Part shown: positions 10,865-22,440 of the stretch, piece after piece
Position numbering within the stretch: position 1 is the first letter of the stretch
How the letters are laid out: the number at the start of each line of letters is the position of its first letter
From: Cytospora piceicola
Taxonomy: Eukaryota > Ascomycota > Sordariomycetes > Diaporthales > Cytosporaceae
DNA: 64,000 bases
Assembly (NCBI GenBank): GCA_023375675.1
Contig: JALQBC010000002.1
Span: 1,984,001-2,048,000, forward strand
Reading direction: 5' to 3'
Notes under the pieces: model-generated
The model's input: the letters and a program-made list of their open reading frames with translations, nothing else
Databases searched by the model: none
Told to the model about the DNA's origin: nothing
Translations under genes and position numbers: made by a program

Positions 10865-12096
10865 CTTGGGCAGGACTGAGGCGGAGGACTGAGAAAGAGC
10901 ACCAGGAGTACGTTTGTCTTCGTTGTCTTGCTGCCTTGCTGTGTATGCGTACTGTGAAGTGGAAGTACCTGGTAGCTCGAGACGCGGTGTCAGACGCGGT
11001 TACAGACAGACGCGGCCGGCAAATAAGTTGGTGTCATACCCCCCCACCCTTTCCCACATAAGGGTTAGGGCACTCACGTCTCCTACAACCCAGAAAAGTG
11101 TACTGTGTATGGATATTCCTCAGCTCATTGAATGCAACATATATCTAGAGAGGAATACAGCAAATGCTAGCACAGTGTCGTGCTATCTGCAACATTGATT
11201 ATGAGAAATATGCCACAAGATATTTGTGTTGAACTACAGAATATCTCGTCAGTGTCAGTACAGTCACTCGACATCTCCAGGAGCGAGCGAGCAGAATTTA
11301 CTAAAGTACATGTGCAACACGTAACGGAGTAAGAGTTGTTGCCTCAAGAGATACCCTTGAATTCTGTGGTTTTACCTAAATACAACATTGCGCATGCTGT
11401 GGTGAGGCTATAACGAGGGGAGGTCGGACCTTGCTTATCCCTTCCCCTTGTCGTATCACCTCGTTCCACCACCACTCATCCATCACCAATGCTGGCTTAG
11501 TCTCACAGAGTCCTGAAGGTAGCATATTCCGAGCAGCCATGCGCACTCAACATGGCTCGAACTGCCTTGCTCACCCCTGCCAAGCACTCCCTCTGCACCG
11601 ATGTTTGTGTTTCTCTCTACCTTCTCCTAAAGCCATGCATAAACGATCGGAAAGAATGGAATCAAGTTGGCCACATCCAAGTATCAGGAGGTGGCATGAC
11701 GCCTTGCCGAACCAAACGACCAGACAAACACCAAGAACGCGTCAAGCGAACCCAAAACCGATTTCGCGAAAGGGCCAATCCTGGTGTCCGGTGCATGAAT
11801 GTTGCAAAACAGTAAAAAAGAAAAAGAGGGAAAAAAAGAAATTTTAAGAAATATTCGTCTCTGCCGTCCATATCCACCGTTTCATCTTCATGATCTATCA
11901 GTTGATCTGCACCCAGGCATCTTAACAGGGAGGATCGACCTCGGGACACTCTGCGGAGCGAGCTTCTTCTTTTGTCCTTGCGTTAAAGGAGAGACGTGGG
12001 GGCCATCATGGAGGCCATAATCGTTCATTACGTAAATTCTGAGGGAGTGTTGTTTAATAAAGACGGCATAGCCGTCGAGTCGGATTGGCCAAGGAA
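10865..12096. other. Intergenic, no gene seen
   Basis: This holds the 5' side of the dynactin gene and the 3' side of the next gene. A TTAGGG-like unit is at about 11065. The short frames between 11430 and 12020 show no domain or coding pattern. Confidence 0.5.
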
Positions 12097-13794
12097 TTAG
12101 GCAAACATGACGCCGCTCTTGCGCTTTTCGGCGCTCGATAGAACCATCATGGCGGTTTTCCTCTGGCCGGGGCTATCAGCCCGGGTAGCCCGACCAGTCC
12201 GCTTGAAGACGCTGGCAAAGCTTCCATTGCTAGCCGTCTCGTCACCGGAGCCACTGCTGATGCTATCGGCATTCTTGCGAGCCTTCTGTCGCGAGCTGGG
12301 CCGGTCCGATCCTATCGCACCCCAGCTGCCAGTGCTCGTCCGGGAGCTGGGCACGCTGGGCTCCACCTCCTCGCCGTTCAGGCTGCCAGAACCAGATCGA
12401 CCAGACTCCGACTCGTTGTCGGTGAGGGGGCCCTGAGCCTCCTCTGCCGTCTCAGAGATGGGACTGATGGATCCGCTGCTCCCTGTGCCCGTCACCTTGC
12501 GACGTTCGATACCAGCCCGCATCAGGTTGTTGAGGGCCGAACGACGGGTGCGAGCGGCAAAGTTCTTGGACCCCTCGTGGTTGGCTGTCGGCTTGGCCTT
12601 GAGTTCCTCAATGGAGGGAGGGCCACGTGGCTGACGGATAGGATGCTCGCCGGCCCGCGCCTGACCGGGCCCGTAGCCTCCAGTCATGGGCGTGGGCGGG
12701 AAGGTGGCGGTCTTAGGACCAGCCGACTTGGGCGCTTCCTGACCAGCGCTGAGGCTGGCATTGATACCCGCAAGCATCAAAGAAGAGGACTTCTTATGTC
12801 CCCGACGGAAGGCATTAGCCGAAGGTGGGGGCAGAGGAGCCGGGTTCTCGACGAGGGGGGACTCGTTCCGTCGCGGGGGGGTCGAGTGGCGGAAGACGGG
12901 CTGGGCAGCCTCCCTCGGGGGGGAGACCTGCAGACGTGGGGCCGCATTCACCTGTTGTTGCTGCTGCTGCTGGTAAAAGTTGTTGAACTGCGACTGATCG
13001 GCGAACTGATTGTTTAACTGCGCGCTGGTGTCGATGTAGTAAGCCTGCTGGCCGGTGGCAGGGTCAACATAGGTATAGATGGCGGGCTGCTGGCTGGCGA
13101 TGGTCTGCATGTTCAGGGCCTGCTGTTGCAGCTGCTGCAGCTGTTGCTGTTGGTACAGGCTCTGGTAAGCCTGCTGCTGTCCGTTGAGGTTCATGGAACT
13201 CAGCTGCTGCTGCGCCTGTGTGAGGTCATAGAGCTGCTGCTGCAGCATCTGACGCTGCTGAGCGAGCTGCAGATTCTGCTGGACCAGTCGGGCGTACAGA
13301 TCGGGATCCATCTGGCTCTCAGCCGTCTGTTCATCGATCTGGATCTCAGGGGGAGCCAGGATCTGTTCGGCAGTGTAATGCTGCTGCCCATAGCTCATCG
13401 TACCGTTGCCATTGCTGTTACTGTTGTTATTGTTGTTGAACCCCTGCGGTGCAGAACCACCAAATTGAGGCATAGACGTCTTGGGACCATTGTTCAGCAT
13501 GCTTTCTTGGATTCCATACATCGAGTTCCTGTTCCTAGCCTTATTTGTCGAGTTGGTGTTGGATCCAGCAGCAGCGAAGGTTGAAGCAGCGGCAGACTTG
13601 GGGGCAGTTCGGAGCCCAGCGAGAAGGTGACCCCGGCTCGTCCTAGGGGTAGGGACAGTGTTCTCCTTGGAATCAACGGGGGACTTCAGAGCCTCAACGG
13701 AGAGAGGCTTGATGGTCTGTCCACCTCGCCGCGAGGCGAGACCCGAAGACTGCATGGAGAAGACGTTGGCAGAGGGGAAGGTTTGTTGAGCCAT
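12097..13794 (-). CDS. Gln/Ser-rich conserved fungal protein of unknown function
   Basis: The protein is 565 residues if it starts at 13794 (MAQQTFPSANVF), where the context ACAATGG is strong. The frame stays open upstream to 14133, but that part is low complexity and is probably 5' leader. Recognisable blocks are ENTVPTPRTSRGHLLAGLR near residue 45, an Asn/Ser run, and a long Gln-rich segment at about 150-270 containing QQQAYQSLYQQQQLQQLQQQ, likely a coiled coil or prion-like region. A basic conserved block EHPIRQPRGPPSIEELKAKP then leads into HEGSKNFAARTRRSALNNLM near residue 430. A Ser-rich, phosphorylatable tail ends KRKSGVMFA. I recognise the pattern as shared among Pezizomycotina but cannot name a function. 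There is no membrane segment or catalytic motif. Confidence 0.75.
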   Translation of the reverse strand: MAQQTFPSANVFSMQSSGLASRRGGQTIKPLSVEALKSPVDSKENTVPTPRTSRGHLLAGLRTAPKSAAASTFAAAGSNTNSTNKARNRNSMYGIQESMLNNGPKTSMPQFGGSAPQGFNNNNNSNSNGNGTMSYGQQHYTAEQILAPPEIQIDEQTAESQMDPDLYARLVQQNLQLAQQRQMLQQQLYDLTQAQQQLSSMNLNGQQQAYQSLYQQQQLQQLQQQALNMQTIASQQPAIYTYVDPATGQQAYYIDTSAQLNNQFADQSQFNNFYQQQQQQQVNAAPRLQVSPPREAAQPVFRHSTPPRRNESPLVENPAPLPPPSANAFRRGHKKSSSLMLAGINASLSAGQEAPKSAGPKTATFPPTPMTGGYGPGQARAGEHPIRQPRGPPSIEELKAKPTANHEGSKNFAARTRRSALNNLMRAGIERRKVTGTGSSGSISPISETAEEAQGPLTDNESESGRSGSGSLNGEEVEPSVPSSRTSTGSWGAIGSDRPSSRQKARKNADSISSGSGDETASNGSFASVFKRTGRATRADSPGQRKTAMMVLSSAEKRKSGVMFA

Positions 13795-14527
13795 TGTAAT
13801 TGTAGCTAAGACCTCCAGTGTCTTTAGCTCGAAAATAGGGGGGAGGGGGGTGGTGAGATGGTCGAGGGAGTGTTGTGTTCGACGAGACGACCGGTCGAAG
13901 AACGGGGAGGAGGTAAAGTCCAGAGGCGTTGAGATGTGGAGATTACAACCAAACCGATGAATGATGTGAATGGTATGGTGCCCAAGTCGGTTGGGGGCAG
14001 TTTGTGAATGTCGATTAATCCAATGCGTGAAAGGGGTTCCTGAGCCCTGAAGACTCTGTCTATCGGTGAAAATGTCACAGAAACGATGCGGTGTCGGCAA
14101 GTCGGCGGGCCAAAAAAGAGAAATCAGACCCAAAGAATAAAGGGTAGGTGACTTGACCGAGAAGTGAAGGGATGCCGAGTTGAGGATTGAGATTGAGATG
14201 CGGTGTTGTTTTGGGGGAATGGCGATGTTTTGGAATTAAGAGCCGAGTTTTCCCTTTTAAAAAAGTCTATCGGTCGTCGGTCGTCGGTGTGTGCGGACAA
14301 AAGACAAGGACAGCTTGTAAAAGGACAGGACGTGATTAAAGTGATGTAAACCAAAAATAGATGATGGCAAACGAAGCAGTCGCGATGCTCAATTGCTCCC
14401 GGATGGAAAGGCGAAAAGGGCGAAAGGAGGAAGGCAGTTGCGATGTGAAAAGGTCGAAAAAAACCGGACGGAGCGGCGGTTGGCAGTTGGCGGTTGGCAG
14501 TTCCAAGGTTGTTGGGGACGGACGGAC

Positions 14528-14566
14528 GTTGCGCTGCGTTGCGGTGCGTTGCGTTGCGTTGCGTTG
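14528..14566. repeat. (GTTGC)n microsatellite
   Basis: GTTGC/GCGTT pentamers recur about eight times with two imperfect units. Confidence 0.85.
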
Positions 14567-14789
14567 ACCAGGGACAAGAAAAAGGGCGGCTCCTTTTGTG
14601 GTCTTATTTTTTTTTTTTCTTCTCTTTCTTTTTTGGCCAGTGCCAGCCAACTAACCATGTAACTGTGTTGCGTGTGGTGCCTGCAGAAACGGGCAGGCGC
14701 AAGGTTTGCAGCGGCTCCCAGAAAGAAAAAAGTGGGCGACCAGGAGAGCACTGAGGAGACCGGATGGATGGATGGACGGGGGGTATCAG

Positions 14790-14848
14790 TGTCAGGATGT
14801 CAGGTTGTCAAGGTGTCAGGTTGTCAAGCTGTCAGGGTGTCAGGGTGT
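14790..14848. repeat. TGTCAGG-type minisatellite
   Basis: About eight imperfect copies of a TGTCAGG/TGTCAAG unit lie in tandem. Confidence 0.85.
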
Positions 14849-14878
14849 ATGTATGGGTGGGTGTGGGTGCGGGTGGCC

Positions 14879-14910
14879 ACTGAGTACTGAGTACTGAGTA
14901 CTGAGTACTG
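14879..14910. repeat. (ACTGAGT)n 7-bp tandem repeat
   Basis: There are 4.6 perfect copies of a 7-bp unit, followed at once by a degenerate CTCGAGTACT end. Confidence 0.9.
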
Positions 14911-16210
14911 AACTCGAGTACTAAAGTGGGTGAGGCCCCAAAGACCGGTTCGATTCGGATGATGCTGAAGGCGGATTGAGGCCGAGGCTCTTTGTCCTGT
15001 CCTGTCCAAAAAGATATTCGCACCGCTACTCTTTCCTTATTTCGTTTTCCTTTCTTTGAGGAGAGAGAGAAGTCGTAGAAAGAAGGGGAAATGGTCTTTC
15101 GAGGTTTTGGTCGGCGTGTGCCTGGTGGAATATCGGCAAATCCTTTCCTTTGTTTTGTTTTGTGCCTGCAGCAGGTCTAGCCAGCAGCAGTACCAGCAGC
15201 AGTAGTAGCAGGTGACAACAGCGCCTTCAGGTCCAGTGAAGCGTGTCTAGTCAAGACCAACAAAGGCGGGTCCCGTCGATTGACACGACACAACACGATT
15301 CGATTCGATGGATTCGATGGCCGAGTCGTCGTATCCGTGCCACTAAACCAGGTAGGGTAGAGTACGGAGCACTTGTCGACGTCCAATAATCCACTCTCTT
15401 CCTCTTTCAGAGATGAGCAGGTGCGTGATTGATGCAGGATGAGCTGCTGCTGTTCTAGCCCCTCTATTTTGCGTGTGTGGGTGTGTGATTCACGGTTGCG
15501 CCCCGCCGGTCTGTTAAAGTATGTATGTATGGATGGATTTGTGTATGTAGTTGCAGTTTGGTGGAGATATTATTTTCGTAGATGATATGAATAGAGAGAA
15601 AGAGCAGGGAAAAGGTACAAGGTAAAAATATGAAGAACTGAAGACGATGCCGAGCGTGTTGTTCGAAAGTATACAGTGATTAATAAAAATGAGGTTTGGT
15701 ATGAGTTGGGACTTCTTCAAGAAAGCCCACTCGTGAGATCGGTCGAAGGTTGAATGCTGGAATAAAGGAAGGTTTGTGCTGGTTGTTGGTGGAAGGTATG
15801 TTTTTGGCTGGTTTATCTATTGTCTGTCGGGTCTGAGCATGAAAGGTTCAAATTGTACAAGTAATCAATCTGTAGATAGGGGAAAGAAAGATATCTTTGG
15901 AGACGAGACAAGACGAGATGAGATGAGATGATACTGTTTTGTCCTCGAATGGGAAACGGAATGAATAGACGATGGCCACGAGCAACAACAACGGCGACGA
16001 CAACGCGACGTCGAAAGAGAGAGGGATAGCGAGAGGGGGAGAGAGAGAAAGCGGGAAAAGAGTGGGAGAGAGAGGGAGGATGGAAAGGGTAGGTAATAGG
16101 GAGGGAAAGAAGTTTGGCTGCAGGAAGTTTATGCGACGATGGAGGAGGAGGAGGAAGATGGAAAGGAATTGGAAGGTTAAAAGAGCCCTGGAGGCGCCAA
16201 ACACTGCAAG

Positions 16211-16323
16211 ACACACGCACACACACACACACACATACACACACCGGGGAGATGCCCTGTAAGAAAGATCGAGAGACACACACACACACTCTCACACCCA
16301 CACACCCACACATACACACACAT
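16211..16323. repeat. (CA)n microsatellite, two blocks
   Basis: Two CA-rich blocks (16211-16244 and 16275-16323) are separated by about 30 bases of unique sequence. Confidence 0.9.
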
Positions 16324-17418
16324 AGAGACGCACACCCTTAATGCCTTGAAGAGAGACAGTCGCGCGGAAGCAACGGGCAACAACCCTGAAAGGAAGGGGC
16401 GGGACGCTCTGAGTGGTCCATCTCGCCCATCTGGCACCGGCAGCCTAAGCCTATCCAAGTAGGTACTTCGGTACCTGCCAAAACAAACCCAGGTCACCCC
16501 GGCCTAAAGGTACCTGGGCACCTGCATCTATCATTAGCCCGAGCTCAGTGGAGGGTGGTACGGAGCATGCCTTAGGGCAGTTACCCCTGTAAATATTGCC
16601 AAGTCAGGGAGGGAAGTCGGGGAGATGCCCTGAAAGGCAGAGGTAGGCTGGTAGGGTGGTGGTAGAGGAGGCCAATACGAGTGGCCTCCCAGGGCTCTTC
16701 CTAATGTTGCCTCCCAAATCTCCCCACACTTTCTTCATACACACCATCTGGGGGTCTGTCACCAGTTGGCGACCACAACAAATCAAATCAACAAGATATC
16801 CAGGTACTGAGTGTATGGCAGTGTATGGGTGGGCCAAGAACACTAAGAACATTCCTCAACCATCAGAGTGGCATCGATCGACAGTCGGGAGTACCTAATC
16901 CGTTGTGAAAACATATTGAACATGCAGGCTAGAGAGTGCCCGCTAGGTTGTTGGCGGGTAAGTGAAGGGTGTGATTGATTGATTGACTGATTGATGCGGC
17001 AACTCTTCATCTGCACGAGATGGCGTCAAATTTCATACATAACAAACCGTAGTACTACTACACTGTACAACCTAGGTACCCGTAGACGGTAACAAATACA
17101 CCTTGGTACCTAGGTACTGTTACACGCATCATGCATAAGGTGCCTCTTCCCAACTGCCCAGGTAATACTTACGGCCAATCAAGTTTGTCCTATACATGTA
17201 TGTATGATATGTACCTAGGTACCTAGGTATGTACTGTATGTACCGACCGCAACTTCAAGGTGGACAATCTCGATTTGATTGGTACTTTACTTATGTACCA
17301 CCCACCCCCTTCAGCCTTACCTAGATAACTTCCACAAATTGTATATTTCCTCACCGTTTCTGCGATCTGCAATGGACAGTGAACCTGCATCATCATTATC
17401 ATTATCATCATCTTCTTT

Positions 17419-17446
17419 TTCGTATTCTTCGTATTCTTCGTATTCT
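17419..17446. repeat. 9-bp tandem repeat (TTCGTATTC)3
   Basis: Three tandem copies of TTCGTATTC are followed by a pyrimidine-rich run. Confidence 0.85.
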
Positions 17447-17557
17447 TCTTATCCTTCTTCTTCCTCCCTCGTTGTTATCATTGCCGTCCGGTGTACTGTC
17501 TGTGAACAGTCTGCCCTCTGTCTGTCTGTCAGGTTTTTGCCTCCCTCGAGGCTCGGG

Positions 17558-17599
17558 GTGATCGGCCTCGAGTGATCTGCCTCGAGTGATCGGCCTCGA
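17558..17599. repeat. 14-bp tandem repeat x3
   Basis: There are three head-to-tail copies of GTGATCGGCCTCGA; the middle copy has one G-to-T change. Each copy plus the next base makes a CTCGAG palindrome. Confidence 0.9.
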
Positions 17600-20434
17600 G
17601 TGTTAAATTAAGAAGGATGTGCACAACCAGTCACAGCTCCACGCCATGTTCCGCATGTTCCCACTCCAAGATGTCTAGCACGTGGCCGAACAGATATGAT
17701 ATGTCCAGTGCCAGCGCCCTCACTGCTCGTGTCACACACCTGGGGACACCCACCTACCCAGGTGCCCTAAGCCACTCTGAATTGTCCGAAATGAATTGAA
17801 CCGATCGTGTCGGTAATATATATCTATCGACCAAATCATTTCCCCGGTGGTTTCGGGCTTGCTATTCTGACAAGTCCGTATTACCAAGCTTGTGTAGTAC
17901 ACATGCATATGTACCTGGGTATAATTCACGATCGGTTCAAACAAACCTACATATGTAGGTAGTGCAGCCACCAGACCAGTCTGGCTGTCTGGTTACCTAG
18001 GTTAACTGTCCTGGTGTCCATCAGCCAGCCACTTTACCTTCTGGTGTATCGTTTTGCCAACAGCAACCTTGACCTGGCCTCTCGAGGTCTTCGGCTCATG
18101 TGCTCTGCTCCAGAGGCCTGTGGTTGTCGGCATCCTCCTCCCCTTCAACACAATGATGTCCTTCTCACATCTTCCAATCTCCACCGGGGCAGCCAGGCTC
18201 CCAAGCCCCCAGGGCCCACCCCCTCCCCCCTGCATCGCCGCCCGCCGTTTCAGAGGGTTCAGGGATTCCAGTCAATGCGGAGCCCGTTGGTATGAGTGTC
18301 TTGTTAGCGTGATACCTTTTTCGGTAGTCGTTCGACACACTTCAACAAATGTTGCCCTCAGGTTGCCCCTCATCATCCACACTCACACACACACGCACAC
18401 ATTAATTGCCATTGTCTAATAGCGGATATGCGGTTTTACCAATGCATAAGATCGTTTTGTTTCGAAACTCGACGCGCTGTCCTATCAAAGTCCTGAAAGT
18501 CCAGGAGTGGGTGGTCTCGTTTCGGGTCCATCCATCAGCCGCAAGTCACGAACTTAATCAAGAGTCTGACTCTACCCTTGTCTTTGCTCATGATGTCTAT
18601 ATGCGCCAGCTGACTACCTAGGTAGGCAGTATCAAGCGGTCTGAAAATGGCCGGTTGCTACATAGGTAGTGAGCAGACCTGTTTCTTTAGATGTTGCCTG
18701 TTGTGGACCTGTACTGTTGCAGCGCGCTTATGTATGCCTTGCTGGCCTCTCACCATAACAACATGTGACCACTTGACTTTTGAGGACGACTTCGGGAAGC
18801 AAGACTACATGCATAAGGGTACCTACCAAAGTATAAAGACATTGTAGACATTATCATCCATATTGACATGTATCATCTCAGATGACGATAGACATTCGTT
18901 GCGAGCCATTCTACGTCACACTCAACTTAGCCACAAGCCCGGGCCTTCAGACAGCCGGGGTCACACTTCACAGGGCCACTCACTCACAGGGCCACTGGTT
19001 AGGCCTCATCGTCGTCACAAAGAATCGCAATCCCCAGAAAATTCCACCCAGGCGCCGCAACGGTGTCGACCCTCTGTTTGACCCTTAGACAATTAGCCCC
19101 ATCCACACATCCTGGAGATCAGCACTGCCATCATTCCCGAGGTCAATCTTGGTCCTCGGGAAGAGAGCCCGAAGTCCGTATCCCGCATCCCGCATCCGCA
19201 TCTATATGTACCTAAGTAATTAAGGTTTCCGATTCGCCTGGCAACCAGTCATTTCTGCCTCGTAGTACCTCAATGATGCACCAGTTGTCACGACGACAAG
19301 ACCACAGCATCACTACCAGACCACTATCATCCGAGTTTCCGAATCTGCGGACCGTCTGCTCTGTTGAATTTGCCAATAGACCAGGGTTACTTGGAGGTTA
19401 GATCTAGGTACTTAAGTACCTAGGTAGGTAACATTCCGAAGTATACTTGTCACATCCTATCAAAGAGACAGAAGAATTCAATTTGATACATCTTCCATCT
19501 CCCAGCGGGAGTCATGCCTCTATACACGTCTTTCTCCCCGTACCCTAAGGTACGGTATCGTGCAGAGTGAATATTCTCTCCGCAATCTCTGTCTGCTTCC
19601 AGACATCCACGACTCAACGAGATAATACGAGTCTGGTTTGAAACGCTGCCAGAGCGCGCAAGTGCTCACTCGAACCCCTTGTACACAAATAAATAGTAAG
19701 CGCCCTCGCGAAACATTTGTTGTGGGCCGCCTTTTTCATTGCCGATATTGGAGCAGATAAATCCATTCGATATCTCCAAAAAGGACGGACCCCAAGCTTT
19801 TGGAGGCTCCAGGGCTGGCGAGGCAGCCCCTAATAACCTTTTGGGAATTTCTCAAGATGCCTTGATGGAGTTCTTGGTGACTTGGAGCGGTGCAATATTT
19901 ACCACCTTCAAGCTGCGAGCCTAGGAAACCTTGGAAATCATTACTACTGCCCTTTCGATCGAATGCCATAGAAGGAGCTCTTCAAGCACCGTAGGCAGGC
20001 ACATGCCCTGGACAACCATGAGTAGAGCTGTACTGGTGAGGGGTTATTGGAGCTTTCCAGTGTGTAAGTGTATGACGAAGGTACATCGGACGCTGAAATG
20101 CCCGGAAATATGCACATATCAGAAGAAATATGCTTGCGAGAGAGATGTAGAAACAAGATTGATACCCCCATCACCCGTGAAGACCCATACATCGAAGATG
20201 TCCTGGGTCAGTTGCTATGAACGATCCGACCACTACTACACAACCAGCACTTGAGTGGCACTGGCACTGGGTTCACTGTTCCTCCACGAGTTCTGTACTA
20301 ATATTTCGCAGTCGACTCCGCGACGCCCGCATTGATGGTGCCGCGGATGAGGTCCCAGAGCCATGAACCCATGCAAAGAATCCTATACATGTCCGGCCGA
20401 GGTTGCGGTAAATCCCCGGTCCTGGCTACCTTTT

Positions 20435-21028
20435 CTAACGCTGGGCAGGCGGAACAGTGCCCTTTTCGAAACTTGAGTGGTTGTTGAGATCAGGTGGCAC
20501 CTCGCTCAGGGGAGTAACAGGCTCATGGGACAAAAGGTTCGGGCGATGGTCTGTCTCCTCATACGACCTGTAGCGTACTGCTTCGGCCGCTTCTTCGTAG
20601 CCGGGCGCATAGTTGCTGTTTCGATGTTTGCGGGCCGCTGTCGAGGACCCAGGGGCAACATCTCCATGACCGCTTCTGGGGGGCCCCGGGGCAACCTTGG
20701 AGGCAGCAACGGACAGCTCGTCGCTCCTGGCAGCGGCCAGTTGCTCGTGGGTTTTTTGTGCGGTAGGAATCCTGCCGTTTGGGTCACCGATTTCAGTGCC
20801 TGCCACCGTGTCCCATTTGGCGTTGTTGGCGGTGAGTTTGGTGGACGATGACCCTGGAACGTCTGGATCGTAGACATCGTTGTAGCCGTCGACTGCCTTC
20901 TTTGGTTTCGGCACCATGTCCAAGGTGTCGTTGCCGAAATCCCGGGGCTCTCGGGGATTCAGCGTGGTGGGTGTGTTGTCACAGACACCGAGTTGCTCGT
21001 GGCGGTTTGTGTAATTTGAGGGGTCCAT
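20435..21028 (-). CDS. Hypothetical disordered protein, 197 aa
   Basis: An open frame runs from MDPSNYTNRHEQLG to a TAG stop, with no intron needed. The product is hydrophilic, rich in Pro, Asn, Asp and Ser, with no membrane helix, signal peptide, Cys motif or recognisable domain. Sections such as KAVDGYNDVYDPDVPGSSS and YAPGYEEAAEAVRYRSYEE have ordinary codon usage, and the frame is longer than expected by chance in this AT-moderate region. I support it as a probable gene without a function. It could also be one exon of a larger gene. It lies isolated at the edge of a gene-poor stretch. Confidence 0.45.
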   Translation of the reverse strand: MDPSNYTNRHEQLGVCDNTPTTLNPREPRDFGNDTLDMVPKPKKAVDGYNDVYDPDVPGSSSTKLTANNAKWDTVAGTEIGDPNGRIPTAQKTHEQLAAARSDELSVAASKVAPGPPRSGHGDVAPGSSTAARKHRNSNYAPGYEEAAEAVRYRSYEETDHRPNLLSHEPVTPLSEVPPDLNNHSSFEKGTVPPAQR

Positions 21029-22440
21029 TCTGTGATCGTCACAGCTGAATCCTTGTGACTTAATTTTTGGGCACTCTTGAGGAATTCACTCTGAGTATGG
21101 ATAATCTGCCGTTGTTGGTACTGAGGCACCTGGGTGATCCGCGGTATTCAGGAAGGGATATGTAAGTATGTAAGTCGTACAGTTGGAGCTGCTGTGGTAG
21201 CCTACTGTGTACTGCGGATACTCTTTGGACCTTTATATATATATCTACGCACGCAGTATCCCCCGTCACGGGTTTAAGATGTTTCTTTTCTTAGCTCCGC
21301 TTAATTGTAAAGACGGGTTCCATATCCTCAGTTGCTATAACGCTATTAGGACGACGACGTCAGCGCCAGGATGAATATACAACTTTGCAGCGCCGCTGTC
21401 GTGGGGATGATCCCGAATTGACGTCACGTCGACAAGGTGACACAATGCTAATAATGGCTGAATGGTCAGTCTGGCTGGTTGGCAGTCCTGTTTTTGTATC
21501 AATCAACTGCAGGTGCTGTACAGATTGAGCGTTGTTGGTAGACGTTACCACTTCCCGCTCATCTTGCTCCGTATGGACGAGGTTATGGATCCATACCTAA
21601 GTATGTATCATACTGTGCGTGCCACATGTGCAAATTGTTTGCACGCAAGTAACGACGCATCCACATTTGTGACGGGATCTCCCGTGAAGCTGATCATCGA
21701 AGATCGGAGACGGACATTTTGGTCCGAAGTCGCCCCCGGAGGGCGTCATGTTTTTATGTAGGTTGACTGCGTACTAAACATGGAAGACTGTCCAGCATTG
21801 CACCAAGCCACTCGAGGCCGACACGGGGAAATCCCTGTGGGATCCTTGGAATGCACTTTTAACCATCTGCTACTCTTACGTTCCCCTGCCCGCGAGTGAT
21901 GCCTTCGCATCGTAAAACCTCTGAGCTGTATGTGGATTATCTGTATTATCTGTTAACAGGTTGTCTTACTTACAGATCGGTCAACTGGTCGGCGTGTTCT
22001 TCCCCATGATCAGTTGACTGCAAGGTGTTCACGGTCACAGTTGCAAGTGTAATCTGCTCTGATTCCATTAGTATCTTCTATGAGTATTGGCAATCGTACG
22101 AGGCAAGACCCCTTCTAAAACCGAATGCGTAGAGGGTTACTTGATGGTGACCTCTCGAGCATGATTGCCGTAGCTCCATGAGGAGTGAACCGGGGAGCTG
22201 GTTGACTTTACACACCCAAAAGGAGCCAGGGTTCAGGTTCGGACGGGAAGGGGGGGGGGGATAATGGTACACGCACGTGGTTTATGGCCCGTGCCCGCCC
22301 AACGACAGTGTTATCGGAATCCGAAGTTTACATTGCAAACCACCTGGCATCAACACTTGATACCACCAGACAACAACAGATGTCCAGGTCAGCTATGCTG
22401 ATATAGTTGGGTGTTAAATGTTGTGATATCGGTCACGATC
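21029..22440. other. Intergenic between two divergent hypothetical genes
   Basis: A short TA run occurs at about 21233-21243 and a G-run at 22251-22260. No gene or RNA was recognised. Confidence 0.5.

Larger units (their letters stand above)
13795..20434. other. Gene-poor 6.6-kb stretch, simple repeats
   Basis: The first ~500 bases are probably 5' leader and promoter of the Gln-rich gene. The rest contains many microsatellites and minisatellites (listed separately) and several TACCTAGGTA tracts (17068-17120, 17211-17243, 19403-19431). Short frames such as those over the CA repeats at 16.2 kb are low-complexity artefacts. No gene, tRNA or 5S rRNA was recognised. Confidence 0.5.

Noticed and set aside
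15813..16319. Two Cys/Val-rich frames at 15.8-16.3 kb
   Set aside because: They are translations of the CA/GT repeats and pyrimidine-rich flanks, with no unique protein sequence.
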